64,000 bases of DNA from Geobacter sp. (GTDB lineage Bacteria > Desulfobacterota > Desulfuromonadia > Geobacterales > Pseudopelobacteraceae), in contig PJFB01000004.1 of assembly GCA_003574895.1 (NCBI GenBank), forward strand, positions 62,001 to 126,000, given 5' to 3'. The notes below the pieces were generated by a model that worked only from the letters and a program-made list of their open reading frames with translations, was not told where the DNA came from and did no database searches. A program made the position numbers and the translations under genes. Each line of letters begins with the position of its first letter. Position 1 is the stretch's first letter. Shown piece by piece: positions 54,835 to 63,586 of this stretch.

Positions 54835-55833
54835 ATGGTGAGAGGAAGAATCGGGCTGGCATTAACCATCCTTGCTGTTTCCATCCTGTGGGTTTCAACG
54901 GTCTATGCCGCTGGACCGGCAAAAAAGGTTATCATCGGAATTTCCAAGATCGTATCGCACCCGGCCCTGGATGCGGTTGAAAAAGGTATTCAGGACGAGT
55001 TGAAGGTTTCGAAGCTGAACGTGGAGTACGACTTGCAGAACGCCAACGGCGATATCGGCACCTCGGCATCCATCGCCAACAAATTCAAATCGGAAAAGGT
55101 TGCCCTGGCCATCGGCATTGCCACCCCAACCGCCCAGTCGCTGGTAAACACCCTCAAGGGCACTCCGGTGGTGTTTGCCGCCGTTACCGACCCGGTCAAG
55201 GCCGGCCTGGTAAAAAGCCTGAAAGGCGGCGACAAGTGGGTGACAGGCGTGTCGGACATGACCCCGGTCAAGCAGCAGATCGAACTTCTGCTCAGGATCA
55301 AGAAGATCAAACGGCTCGGCCACATCTACACCAGCTCCGAGGAAAACGCCGTGGTGCTGGCCGGGATCGTCAAGCAGGCCTGTCGCGAGCTTGGCATCGA
55401 ATACGTGGAAACCACCGTCTCCAAGTCTGCCGAAGTCAAGGAGGCTGCCCAGTCGATCATCCGCAGGGTGGACGCATTGTATGTCAGTACCGACAACACC
55501 GTTGTTTCCGCCATGAGCGCCCTGGCGGACGTTGCCATGAAGAACAGGATCCCGATCATGTCGGCCGATCCCAGCTCGGCTGAAACCTACCCGGTGCTGG
55601 CTGCCTGGGGCTTCGACTACTACAAGATGGGCCGGGTCACGGGCAAACTGGTGGCGGAAATCCTCAAGGGGAAAAAACCCGAGCAGATACCGACCCGCTT
55701 CATGACCAAAACATCGGATATCGACCTGCTGATCAATCTTGATGTGGCAAAGAAACTGGGCCTGAACATCCCCAAGGACATTGTCAAGAGTGCCAACAAG
55801 GTGGTCCAGAACGGCAAGCTGATCAAAAAATAG
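54835..55833 (+). CDS. TrpX-like ABC substrate-binding protein
   Basis: A 332-residue binding protein of the ABC_sub_bind (DUF534) class, with signal ALTILAVSILWVSTVYA and mature fold VIIGISKIVSHPALDAVEKG, VFAAVTDPVKAGLV and ALYVSTDNTVVSAM. TrpX in Gram-positives binds tryptophan. It starts after GGAGG and precedes a matching permease and ATPase. The true ligand is not proven. Confidence 0.88.
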   Translation: MVRGRIGLALTILAVSILWVSTVYAAGPAKKVIIGISKIVSHPALDAVEKGIQDELKVSKLNVEYDLQNANGDIGTSASIANKFKSEKVALAIGIATPTAQSLVNTLKGTPVVFAAVTDPVKAGLVKSLKGGDKWVTGVSDMTPVKQQIELLLRIKKIKRLGHIYTSSEENAVVLAGIVKQACRELGIEYVETTVSKSAEVKEAAQSIIRRVDALYVSTDNTVVSAMSALADVAMKNRIPIMSADPSSAETYPVLAAWGFDYYKMGRVTGKLVAEILKGKKPEQIPTRFMTKTSDIDLLINLDVAKKLGLNIPKDIVKSANKVVQNGKLIKK

Positions 55834-55918
55834 TCCTGAAGTTGTCTGAATCCAATGCCTGGTGGTCTTAAGTCCGCCAGGCATTGTTTATTACTGCGAA
55901 GGGTATACGGCATCGGAT

Positions 55919-56827
55919 ATGATCGAAGGAATTTTAGTTGAAGGACTGATTTATGGCATCATGGTCCTGGGCGTGTTTATCACCTTCAGGGTACTGGATT
56001 TTCCGGACCTGACAGTGGACGGATCATTCCCATTGGGGGCGGCCCTGATGGCACAATGCATCCTCATGGGAACAAACCTCTGGCTGGGGTTGCTGATCGC
56101 CTTTATCGGCGGAGTGATCGCCGGGGTGGTAACCGCGCTGATCCACAATCACCTCAAGGTCCCCAACCTGCTAGCCGGCATCCTGACCATGACCATGCTG
56201 TACTCCATCAATATCCGGGTCCTGGGCAACCGCGCCAATGTGCCGATCCTCAACCAGGAAACCATCCTGAGCCAGGTGTCGGACCGCTTTTCCGGCCTGA
56301 TCCCCGACGAGTACATACTGCTGCTGTTTTTCATTATCGTGGCCATTGTCATAAAAGTTCTGATCGACCTGTTTTTTCGCACCGATCTTGGCCTGACAAT
56401 GGGCGCCATGGGGAATAACGAGCAGATGGTGATCTCCCAGGGGGTCAACCCGAAGACCCTGAAGACCATCGGCGTGGGCCTGTCCAACGGCCTGGTGGCG
56501 CTGTCCGGGGCTTTTGCCGCCCAATATCTCGGCTTTGCCGACGTGGGGCTCGGCCAGGGAATCATCATCTCCGGACTGGCCTCGGTCATGATCGGTGAGT
56601 TCCTGGTCATGAAGAGCAACCGCATCGGCGTGTTGACCTTCTGCGCGCTCATGGGCTCGATCATCTTCCATGCGGTTGTTTATCTGGGCAGGTATTACGG
56701 CTATGTGATCAAGATGACTCCCAACGACCTGAACCTGATCAAGGGCATTCTGATCATCATACTGCTGGTCCTGACCCAATCAAGGAAACTGAAAAAAGTG
56801 GCCCTCAAGGCAATGGTGGACAAATGA
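55919..56827 (+). CDS. TrpY-like ABC permease
   Basis: A 302-residue permease of the BPD_transp_2 class with eight or nine helices: YGIMVLGVFITFRVLDFPDL, GLTMGAMGNNEQMVISQGVN and GLASVMIGEFLVM. Start ATG 55919 (MIEGILVEGL) fits the family; its ribosome-binding site is weak. It overlaps the ATPase gene by 4 bp. Confidence 0.9.
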   Translation: MIEGILVEGLIYGIMVLGVFITFRVLDFPDLTVDGSFPLGAALMAQCILMGTNLWLGLLIAFIGGVIAGVVTALIHNHLKVPNLLAGILTMTMLYSINIRVLGNRANVPILNQETILSQVSDRFSGLIPDEYILLLFFIIVAIVIKVLIDLFFRTDLGLTMGAMGNNEQMVISQGVNPKTLKTIGVGLSNGLVALSGAFAAQYLGFADVGLGQGIIISGLASVMIGEFLVMKSNRIGVLTFCALMGSIIFHAVVYLGRYYGYVIKMTPNDLNLIKGILIIILLVLTQSRKLKKVALKAMVDK

Positions 56828-57621
56828 TAGCACTCAAAAATGTTTCGATTGTGTTCAACCAGGGAACGGTGAATGAAAACCAGGCGCTTAGCAATATAAA
56901 CCTGAGTGTCAAGGAAGGCGACTTCGTCACCATCATCGGCAGCAACGGCGCCGGGAAAAGCACCCTCTTCAATATGATTGCCGGCTCGTTCGTGCCGACC
57001 CAGGGTTCAATCCTCCTGAACGACCGTGATATCACCCGGGAACCGGAATACAAGCGGGCCCGATATATCGGCAGGATCTTCCAGAATCCGCTGCTGGGCA
57101 CAGCCTCCAACATGAGCCTGGAAGACAATATGATGATCACCTACAAGAAGGGGTTCAAGTGGCTGAAGCGCAGCCTGAACAACAGGATGAGGGATTTTTT
57201 CAGGTCCGAACTGGTGCACCTGAACATGGGCCTGGAAAACAGGATGAAGGAAAACCTGGCCATGTTTTCCGGAGGACAGCGCCAGGCGTTGACACTGCTG
57301 ATGATGGTCCTTTCCAAACCGGCCCTGATCCTGCTGGACGAGCACACGGCGGCCCTGGACCCCAAAAACGCCCAGATCGTTCTGGAACTGACCAACAAGT
57401 TCATCAAGGAATTCAACCTGACCGCCATGATGATCACCCACAACATGAACCATGCCATCGAGTTCGGCAATCGCCTGCTGATGATGGACAAGGGCGAGAT
57501 TATCTTCGAGGCCGAGGGTGAGGCAAAAAAAGAACTGACCGTGGAAAAGCTGATCGCAAAGTTTCATGACCTGCGTCACAAGAACTTTGAGGACGACAAG
57601 ACACTGCTTTCCGACGAATGA
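56824..57621 (+). CDS. TrpZ-like ABC ATPase
   Basis: A 265-residue ATPase: Walker A GSNGAGKST, signature FSGGQRQALTLL, Walker B LILLDEHTAALDP (DEHTAALDP is typical of this TrpZ-like group), MITHNMNHAI. It completes the tryptophan-type import system. Operon coupling to the permease is by ATGA. Confidence 0.92.
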   Translation: MIALKNVSIVFNQGTVNENQALSNINLSVKEGDFVTIIGSNGAGKSTLFNMIAGSFVPTQGSILLNDRDITREPEYKRARYIGRIFQNPLLGTASNMSLEDNMMITYKKGFKWLKRSLNNRMRDFFRSELVHLNMGLENRMKENLAMFSGGQRQALTLLMMVLSKPALILLDEHTAALDPKNAQIVLELTNKFIKEFNLTAMMITHNMNHAIEFGNRLLMMDKGEIIFEAEGEAKKELTVEKLIAKFHDLRHKNFEDDKTLLSDE

Positions 57622-57693
57622 CGACTGAGTGCCGAAAGCAGCAAAAAATTATCCGTATTTGACCTGACTCCATGACCTTCTGACGGCCGCCGG

Positions 57694-58542
57694 TCAGTCG
57701 CCCCCGCTCCTGCCAAACCTGTAACGAAGCAGGGGCGCGATGCCGCGCATGAGCACCGCGCCAATGATGATCGCCCCCCCGCACAGCGACAGCCTGCCAG
57801 GCACCTCGCCGATAAATATCATTGTCCACACCGGGTTCAGAACCGGCTCTATGGTCGGGATCAGGAGAGATTCCAGGGCAGTGACGCGGCGAATTGCCTG
57901 GGTAAAAAAGATATAGGCCATTCCCAGTTGCACAACTCCGAGCACAACCAGCCTCAGCCAACCAGCGGCATCGGGAAGATCGCCGGTCATGAAGGGGATA
58001 CCGGCCAAACCGGCCAGCAGATTGCCCAGCAGGACCGATTCAACCGGCGAGGCGTCCTTCTGCTTGCGCAGGAAAAGTGCCATCCAGGCAAAGGTTACCC
58101 CGCTGGTCAGCGCGGACAGGTTCCCCCAGAAACCGGCCAGACTCAACCGGTCCAGAAAAAAGAGCACCATCCCCGCCATGACCGCTGCCAGGGCAAGCCA
58201 GTCGCTGCGGCGCGGCCGCTCCCCCAGGTACCAGATGCCGAACAGGGCGGCAAAGGCCGGGGCGGTGTACTGTAGCAGGATGGCGTTGGCGGCGGTGGTA
58301 AGTTTGGTGGAGATGACGAACAGGATTGCAGTGGCGGCATAGGCGATCGCCCCGCCGATTTGGGGTCCTGACCAGGTGAAGCGGGGGCGGCCGAACGCTA
58401 TCAGGATCACGGCGGCGGCAATAAAGCTGCGTACCCCGGAAATTGCCATGGGGTGCCAGGCAACCCCCTTGATCAGAACACCGCCCAGACTCCAGCAGAG
58501 CGCCGCGAAGAAGAGGAAGATTACAGCGGTCCGCCGTTCCAT
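57694..58542 (-). CDS. EamA-family transporter
   Basis: A 282-residue membrane protein with ten helices in two EamA repeats (AVIFLFFAALCWSLGGVLIKG; GNLSALTSGVTFAWMALFL). ATG 58542 has AAAGGAAC; the frame runs on to 58683 without homology. It is convergent with the TrpXYZ-like operon and downstream of a DUF2917 gene on the same strand. The substrate is unknown. Confidence 0.9.
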   Translation of the reverse strand: MERRTAVIFLFFAALCWSLGGVLIKGVAWHPMAISGVRSFIAAAVILIAFGRPRFTWSGPQIGGAIAYAATAILFVISTKLTTAANAILLQYTAPAFAALFGIWYLGERPRRSDWLALAAVMAGMVLFFLDRLSLAGFWGNLSALTSGVTFAWMALFLRKQKDASPVESVLLGNLLAGLAGIPFMTGDLPDAAGWLRLVVLGVVQLGMAYIFFTQAIRRVTALESLLIPTIEPVLNPVWTMIFIGEVPGRLSLCGGAIIIGAVLMRGIAPLLRYRFGRSGGD

Positions 58543-58632
58543 GGTAGTTCCTTTATCGGTGGATTTGAACCGGCACAAACGGCAGCTATTTACCACAAAG
58601 ACACTGAGGGCACAAAGGAGTCTTACGCAACC

Positions 58633-58805
58633 TGAATCCGTAATGCCGTAAGGTCGGAGTGCCTGGAAGAGCCGGGGCCACAACGTCGCCTGTACTGCTG
58701 CGATTATTTGATCAGGTTGTCCACCGCAGAACAGTTACAATTCGAGGAAAGCCCTCTGGCAGAGGCCTTCCAGGCAAGCGGAGGCCTGGAGGCATTACGG
58801 ATTCA
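58633..58805. repeat. Fold-back element between EamA and DUF2917 genes
   Basis: The ends form a perfect 15-bp inverted repeat (TGAATCCGTAATGCC, 58633-58647, and its complement 58791-58805). Inner pairs TGCCTGGAA / TTCCAGGCA and a GC-rich palindrome around CCTCTGGCAGAGG extend the pairing. It is not coding and could be a structured RNA or small mobile element. Just left of it (about 58593-58620) is a CACAAAG-type direct repeat motif often seen as a dispersed bacterial repeat. Confidence 0.6.
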
Positions 58806-58837
58806 AAATCAAGTGCATCATTGGTAACCTGAATCGC

Positions 58838-59098
58838 TCAGCACGCGACCAGGCCGATGGCGGGTCTTACAATATGGCTGCTCAGCGACGGGTCGCCCAG
58901 CAGGAGGTCGGCCGGCTGAAGAGCCTCCACCAGTGCGCTCTCACCCTTGGCCAGCATGATGCGCTTGCCGGCGGGAACAAGATAATCCATACCGTCCCCT
59001 TTGGTCAACCATACCGTACCGCTCAGGCAACGCAGCACCAAACCCTCTTTCCCGCCTTCAAGACGTATCAGCTCACCCTGTGCAAGGCAGCATTCCAT
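58838..59098 (-). CDS. DUF2917 domain protein
   Basis: An 86-residue cupin-like small protein. The DUF2917 core is LVLRCLSGTVWLTKGDGMDYLVPAGKRIML broken into beta strands, with GESALVEAL. Start 59098 (MECCLAQGEL) fits homologues; the frame runs to 59185. It is divergent from a MocR regulator, a pairing that suggests regulation by it. The function is not known. Confidence 0.85.
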   Translation of the reverse strand: MECCLAQGELIRLEGGKEGLVLRCLSGTVWLTKGDGMDYLVPAGKRIMLAKGESALVEALQPADLLLGDPSLSSHIVRPAIGLVAC

Positions 59099-59168
59099 GA
59101 CTATTTCCCCCTGATTCAATGTTGAATCAACGATACACCCGCCACAAACCAAAAAACAGATACAAAAA

Positions 59169-59253
59169 AACTGTTTTGTTACCATAACAGTTTTGTGATA
59201 TCTAAACTGTATCCAACAAAAAGGGGGCCAACTGTATCTGTTGCCGGACAGTT
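59169..59253. promoter_or_regulatory. Operators for the MocR regulator
   Basis: Two palindromes with identical spacing, AACTGT-N12-ACAGTT, lie at 59169-59192 and 59230-59253. A half-site AACTGTATC at 59205-59213 repeats the start of the second (59230-59238). They fill the divergent region between the DUF2917 gene and the regulator. Confidence 0.7.
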
Positions 59254-59274
59254 GCCAACGGGTATGCTGAAACC

Positions 59275-60720
59275 ATGCTAAGCGAAGCCAACAGATCAGA
59301 CAATGCCGTACCGCTCTACGAAAAGGTTGCGGCCGAAATCGCCGGGTTGATCGATCAAGGCACCTTCCGGGTTGGCGACCGGGTGCCGTCCATCCGGCAG
59401 CTCAGCCACAGGTTCGATGTAAGCATCAATACCGTGATGCAGGCCTACGCCCTGATGGAGGACCGGCGCCTGATCGAGGCCCGCCCCCAATCGGGCTACT
59501 ATGTGCGCGCCAGGGTCCCTGAAATCATCGAACCCGAAGTGCCGGTCCAACAAACGATCGTTCCGGCCACGGTCACCATCAGCGACATCTGCCAGCAGGT
59601 GGTCCGCAACATGATGAACCGCGATCTCCTCCCCCTGGGAAACGCCATTCCACATCCCCGCCATTTGCCGGTGGACAAGCTGAACCGCATGCTGGCCAGC
59701 AGTTCGCGCCGGTTTCCCGAACAGAGCATCTCGTACCACATGGCGCCCGGGTCCGAACGGCTGCGGATCCAGATTGCCAAGCGCTCCCTGATGGCCGGCA
59801 TCAGTGCCGGCCCCGATGAAGTGTTGATCACCTCCGGCTGTGTGGAAGCGGTGTTGCTGGCGTTGCGGGCCACGTGCAAGTCCGGTGACACCATCGCCGT
59901 GGAGTCGCCGTTCTATTTCAATTTCCTGCAACTGATCGCCGAACTGGGGCTGAAAGCCCTGGAGATCCCAGCCACCCCGAGGGAAGGCATCAGCATCGAG
60001 GCCCTGAGTTACGCCATCGAGCAGAATCCGGTCAAGGCCTGCCTGCTCGTCCCCAATTTCAGCAACCCCCTGGGGAGCCTGATGCCCGACGAGCGCAAGC
60101 GGGAATTGGTGGAACTCCTGGCCCGTCACGAGATCCCCCTGATCGAGGACGACATCTACGGCGACCTGACCTTCGGCAATGAACGCCCGGCCGCCGTCAA
60201 ATCCTTTGACCGCAAAGGGCTGGTGATCTACTGTTCCTCCTTCAGCAAGACCCTGGCCCCTGGCTACCGCGTCGGATGGGCCATTGCCGGCCGTTATCAG
60301 TCCACAATGGAACGGCTGAAGATGATGGTCAACCTGGCCACATCCTCGCCCCCCCAGCTGGCAATTGCCGAATTTCTGGCTACCGGAGGCTATGACCACC
60401 ACTTGCGCACCATCCGCAGAATCTACGCCGCCAACCTTTCCCAGATGGCGGATGCCGTTGCCCGGTACTTCCCCCCTGGCACGGCCATGACCCGCCCAGC
60501 TGGGGGGTTCATCCTCTGGGTGGAGCTGCCGGAATCGATCGATGCCATCCAGCTGTACCATCAGGCGTTACGCAAAGGAATCAGCATAGCCCCGGGGCCA
60601 TTGTTCTCTTTGTCCGGCAAGTACCGCAACCATATTCGCCTGTCATCGGCCCTCTGGGACGAGAAAGTGGAGCAGGGAATCAAGACACTGGGAGAGCTGG
60701 CCCATGGGCTTCAGCAGTGA
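59275..60720 (+). CDS. MocR-family regulator (GntR DNA-binding plus aminotransferase-like domain)
   Basis: A 481-residue regulator. The N-terminal winged helix ([33 protein letters not shown]) is followed by a type I aminotransferase fold with the PLP lysine in [15 protein letters not shown] and the Asp in [10 protein letters not shown]. MocR proteins bind PLP or PLP-linked ligands and regulate neighbouring genes. The divergent DUF2917 gene and the threonine aldolase downstream (PLP enzyme) are likely targets. Confidence 0.93.
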   Translation: MLSEANRSDNAVPLYEKVAAEIAGLIDQGTFRVGDRVPSIRQLSHRFDVSINTVMQAYALMEDRRLIEARPQSGYYVRARVPEIIEPEVPVQQTIVPATVTISDICQQVVRNMMNRDLLPLGNAIPHPRHLPVDKLNRMLASSSRRFPEQSISYHMAPGSERLRIQIAKRSLMAGISAGPDEVLITSGCVEAVLLALRATCKSGDTIAVESPFYFNFLQLIAELGLKALEIPATPREGISIEALSYAIEQNPVKACLLVPNFSNPLGSLMPDERKRELVELLARHEIPLIEDDIYGDLTFGNERPAAVKSFDRKGLVIYCSSFSKTLAPGYRVGWAIAGRYQSTMERLKMMVNLATSSPPQLAIAEFLATGGYDHHLRTIRRIYAANLSQMADAVARYFPPGTAMTRPAGGFILWVELPESIDAIQLYHQALRKGISIAPGPLFSLSGKYRNHIRLSSALWDEKVEQGIKTLGELAHGLQQ

Positions 60721-60743
60721 CGATATTGGAGAGGGAACAAATA

Positions 60744-61757
60744 ATGAGGCAGATTGACCTGAGAAGCGATACGGTAACACAGCCGACCCGTGCCATGCGG
60801 GCGGCCATGGCCGAAGCAGCGGTCGGGGATGACGTGTACGGCGAAGACCCGACAGTGAACCGCCTGGAGTCAATGGCCGCGGCGATGCTCGGCATGGAGG
60901 CGGCGCTCTTCGTGGCCAGCGGCACCCAGTCCAACCTCCTGGCGCTGATGAGCCACTGCGGTCGCGGAGACGAGTACATCGCCGGGCAGGAGGCCCACTG
61001 CTACAAATGCGAAGGTGGCGGTGCGGCCGTGCTGGGAAGCATACAGCCCCAGCCAATAGATTTCGAGCCGGACGGCACCCTGGACCTGGGCAAGGTGGCC
61101 CGCGCCATCAAGCCTTCCGACCACCACTTTGCCCGTACCCGGCTCCTCTGCCTGGAAAATACCCAATGGGGCATGGTCCTGCCTCTCGATTACCTGGCAG
61201 AGGCGCGGGCCTTTACCCTGGAGCGGGAGCTTGCCCTGCACCTGGACGGTGCCCGCATCTTCAATGCCGCTGTCAAACAAGGGGTTGAGGTAGCCGAGAT
61301 CGCGCGCCATTTCGATTCCGTCTCGGTCTGCCTGTCGAAGGGGCTTGGCGCCCCGGTCGGTTCTCTCCTCTGCGGCAGCAGCCACCTCGTGGAGATTGCC
61401 CGCCGCTGGCGCAAGGTGCTGGGCGGCGGCATGCGCCAGGCCGGGGTGCTGGCCGCAGCTGGGATCGTGGCCCTGTCCGGCCACGTTGAACGGCTGGCCG
61501 AGGACCACGACAATGCCCGTCAATTGGCCCTGGGGCTGTCACAAATAAAAGAGTTGCAGGTGGATCCGGCAAGGGTGCAGACAAACATGGTCTTTGTCAG
61601 GGTGGCGGGGAAGGATGCCGCGCCATTGGCCGGCTTCCTGGAGGAGCGGGGGATCATGATTTTCGGCCAGCCGACCCTGCGGCTGGTAACGCATCTGGAT
61701 GTCAGCGCCGACGACGTGGATACCGTGATCAAGGCCTTCCGGGATTATTTCAGCTGA
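60744..61757 (+). CDS. ltaE: Low-specificity threonine aldolase
   Basis: A 337-residue PLP enzyme that splits threonine to glycine and acetaldehyde. Family markers are [37 protein letters not shown], the [10 protein letters not shown] loop and a PLP lysine in [18 protein letters not shown] 60744 has GAGAGGGAAC; it begins 24 bp after the MocR stop, so they may be an operon. Confidence 0.94.
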   Translation: MRQIDLRSDTVTQPTRAMRAAMAEAAVGDDVYGEDPTVNRLESMAAAMLGMEAALFVASGTQSNLLALMSHCGRGDEYIAGQEAHCYKCEGGGAAVLGSIQPQPIDFEPDGTLDLGKVARAIKPSDHHFARTRLLCLENTQWGMVLPLDYLAEARAFTLERELALHLDGARIFNAAVKQGVEVAEIARHFDSVSVCLSKGLGAPVGSLLCGSSHLVEIARRWRKVLGGGMRQAGVLAAAGIVALSGHVERLAEDHDNARQLALGLSQIKELQVDPARVQTNMVFVRVAGKDAAPLAGFLEERGIMIFGQPTLRLVTHLDVSADDVDTVIKAFRDYFS

Positions 61758-61798
61758 ACCAGGGCTGGCAGCAAAGGCCCCGGCAGCAATTGTGAAAA

Positions 61799-62575
61799 TC
61801 ACATCAGCCGGTTCAGGAAATTCTTTATTCGCTCGTTGCCCTGTTCGTTGCCGAAAAACTCCTGGGGTGTCCCCTGGTCGATAAATCGGCCGCCCTCCAT
61901 AAAGATCACCCGGTCGGCAAGCTCGCGGGCAAAGCCCATGTGGTGGGTGACGATGATCATGGTCATCCCTTCCACGGCCAGAGTATGTATGGCGTCGAAC
62001 ACCTCGCCGACCAGTTCCGGGTCCAGGGCCGAGGTTGGCTCGTCGAACAGCATCAGCTTCGGCCGCATTGCCAGGGCACGGGCAATGGCCACCCGCTGCT
62101 TCTGCCCCCCGGAAAGCGTGGCGGGATAGACATCCCGCTTGTCGGACAATCCCACCTTTGCCAGCATATCCTCGGCTATTCCCCTTGCTTCCAAGGCAGG
62201 TTTGCGCTGCACCGTCAGAGGCCCTTCCATCACGTTGCCCAGCACTGTCATATGCGGGAACAGGTGGAAGTGCTGGAAGACCATGCCGATCTCGGCCCGC
62301 AGGGTGCAGATAGCCTTGGGCCGATCCAGGTGGCGCCTGCCATGGCGGGTGACGTAGCCCACCTCCTGCCCCTCGAACCGGATCACCCCTTCGTCCAGCT
62401 CGTCCAGCAGGTTGATGGAACGGAGCAGCGTGGATTTGCCGGACCCGGAAGGGCCGATGATCACGAGCTTTTCCCCGGGCAAAACCTGCAGATCCACATT
62501 ATTCACTGCTGTCAGACTGTTGAAGCGCTTGGTGATCCCTTTCAGATCAAGCAACGGTTCCCTAGCGATGTTCAT
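61799..62575 (-). CDS. Polar amino acid ABC ATPase
   Basis: A 258-residue ATPase of the GlnQ/HisP class: Walker [60 protein letters not shown]. The middle has an unusual insert EGQEVGYVTRHGRRHLDRPK compared with GlnQ. It overlaps the permease by 14 bp. Confidence 0.93.
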   Translation of the reverse strand: MNIAREPLLDLKGITKRFNSLTAVNNVDLQVLPGEKLVIIGPSGSGKSTLLRSINLLDELDEGVIRFEGQEVGYVTRHGRRHLDRPKAICTLRAEIGMVFQHFHLFPHMTVLGNVMEGPLTVQRKPALEARGIAEDMLAKVGLSDKRDVYPATLSGGQKQRVAIARALAMRPKLMLFDEPTSALDPELVGEVFDAIHTLAVEGMTMIIVTHHMGFARELADRVIFMEGGRFIDQGTPQEFFGNEQGNERIKNFLNRLM

Positions 62576-63572
62576 AGATTCCTGCCCGATATTCGATTTT
62601 CTCAAAGATGAAGGTGAACATGGTGGTGAGCAGCAGATAGATGACCGCTGCCAGCACCAGGGCCGTGACATTGAAATAGGTATTGAAGAGCTGGTCGGCC
62701 GAGCGCATCAACTCGACCATGGCAATGGTCGAGACCAGGGCGGTGTCCTTGATCAGCGCGATGAACTCATTGCCCACAGGTGGCATGAGACGCTTGTAGG
62801 TCTGTGGAATGATAACCCGGCGCATGGCCTGGCCATAGGTCATGCCGATGGCCTTGGCAGCCTCCATCTGGCCGTGGTCGATGCTCTGGATCGCCCCGCG
62901 GATGATCTCGCCCAGGTAGGCGGAATAGTTCAGGCCGAGGCCGATGACCGCGGCGGTCATGGGCGACAGGGTAATGCCCAGGGACGGCAGACCATAGTAG
63001 ATGAAAAAGAGCTGCAACAGCAGCGGGGTACCACGAAAAAACCAGATGATGAACCAGCACAGTCCGGATACCGGCCGAAACCTGCTGATTCGCCCCAGGG
63101 CAATCAACAACCCGCCCAGTGGCGAGACCAGCATGGTACACAGCACCAGCAGCAGCGTCATCATGGCGCCCTTGGCCAGGGACGGCAGGAAGCGCAGGCA
63201 ATCGGACAGAAAGGTGGCCCAGCGGGACCGCTGCGCCCTTTCCAGGGCTGCCAACTGATTGCGGGCCTCGCTATTGTCCGGAAATACCTTCAGTACCTCC
63301 CGGCAATCGGCCTGCGCCTTGGCCACCTCATCCTGCGCGGCATGGATCCTGGCCGCCTGCATGCGGCTGGATACAAAGGCGCTGCCGTCGGCGCCGGCCT
63401 GGGGGGCCGGTACCTGTTTGAGGAGTGCCAGGGCGCCATCCAGATCACCCTGGGCCATCAGATCGCTGGACCGCCGGAAGAGCTGGTCGTAGTCGTCACC
63501 CCCCAGACAGGGTGCCGCCACCATGCATAAAAAAAGCAGGGCCATGGCGGCCCTGCCGAGAATGTATTTCAT
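62562..63572 (-). CDS. Polar amino acid ABC permease with N-terminal periplasmic helical extension
   Basis: A 336-residue protein. A signal peptide-like start (MKYILGRAAMALLFLCMVAA) is followed by about 100 residues of charged helical repeat (RRSSDLMAQGDLDGALALL; AKAQADCREVLKVFPDNSEA), which look like TPR-type repeats. The permease domain (from about residue 135) has VSPLGGLLIALGRISR, FRGTPLLLQLFFIYYG and the EAA loop EAAKAIGMTYGQAMRRVIIP. Common permeases of this class start directly with the membrane domain. It overlaps the ATPase and precedes it on the minus strand. Confidence 0.88.
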   Translation of the reverse strand: MKYILGRAAMALLFLCMVAAPCLGGDDYDQLFRRSSDLMAQGDLDGALALLKQVPAPQAGADGSAFVSSRMQAARIHAAQDEVAKAQADCREVLKVFPDNSEARNQLAALERAQRSRWATFLSDCLRFLPSLAKGAMMTLLLVLCTMLVSPLGGLLIALGRISRFRPVSGLCWFIIWFFRGTPLLLQLFFIYYGLPSLGITLSPMTAAVIGLGLNYSAYLGEIIRGAIQSIDHGQMEAAKAIGMTYGQAMRRVIIPQTYKRLMPPVGNEFIALIKDTALVSTIAMVELMRSADQLFNTYFNVTALVLAAVIYLLLTTMFTFIFEKIEYRAGIYEHR

Positions 63573-63586
63573 CGAACCCTTCACAA

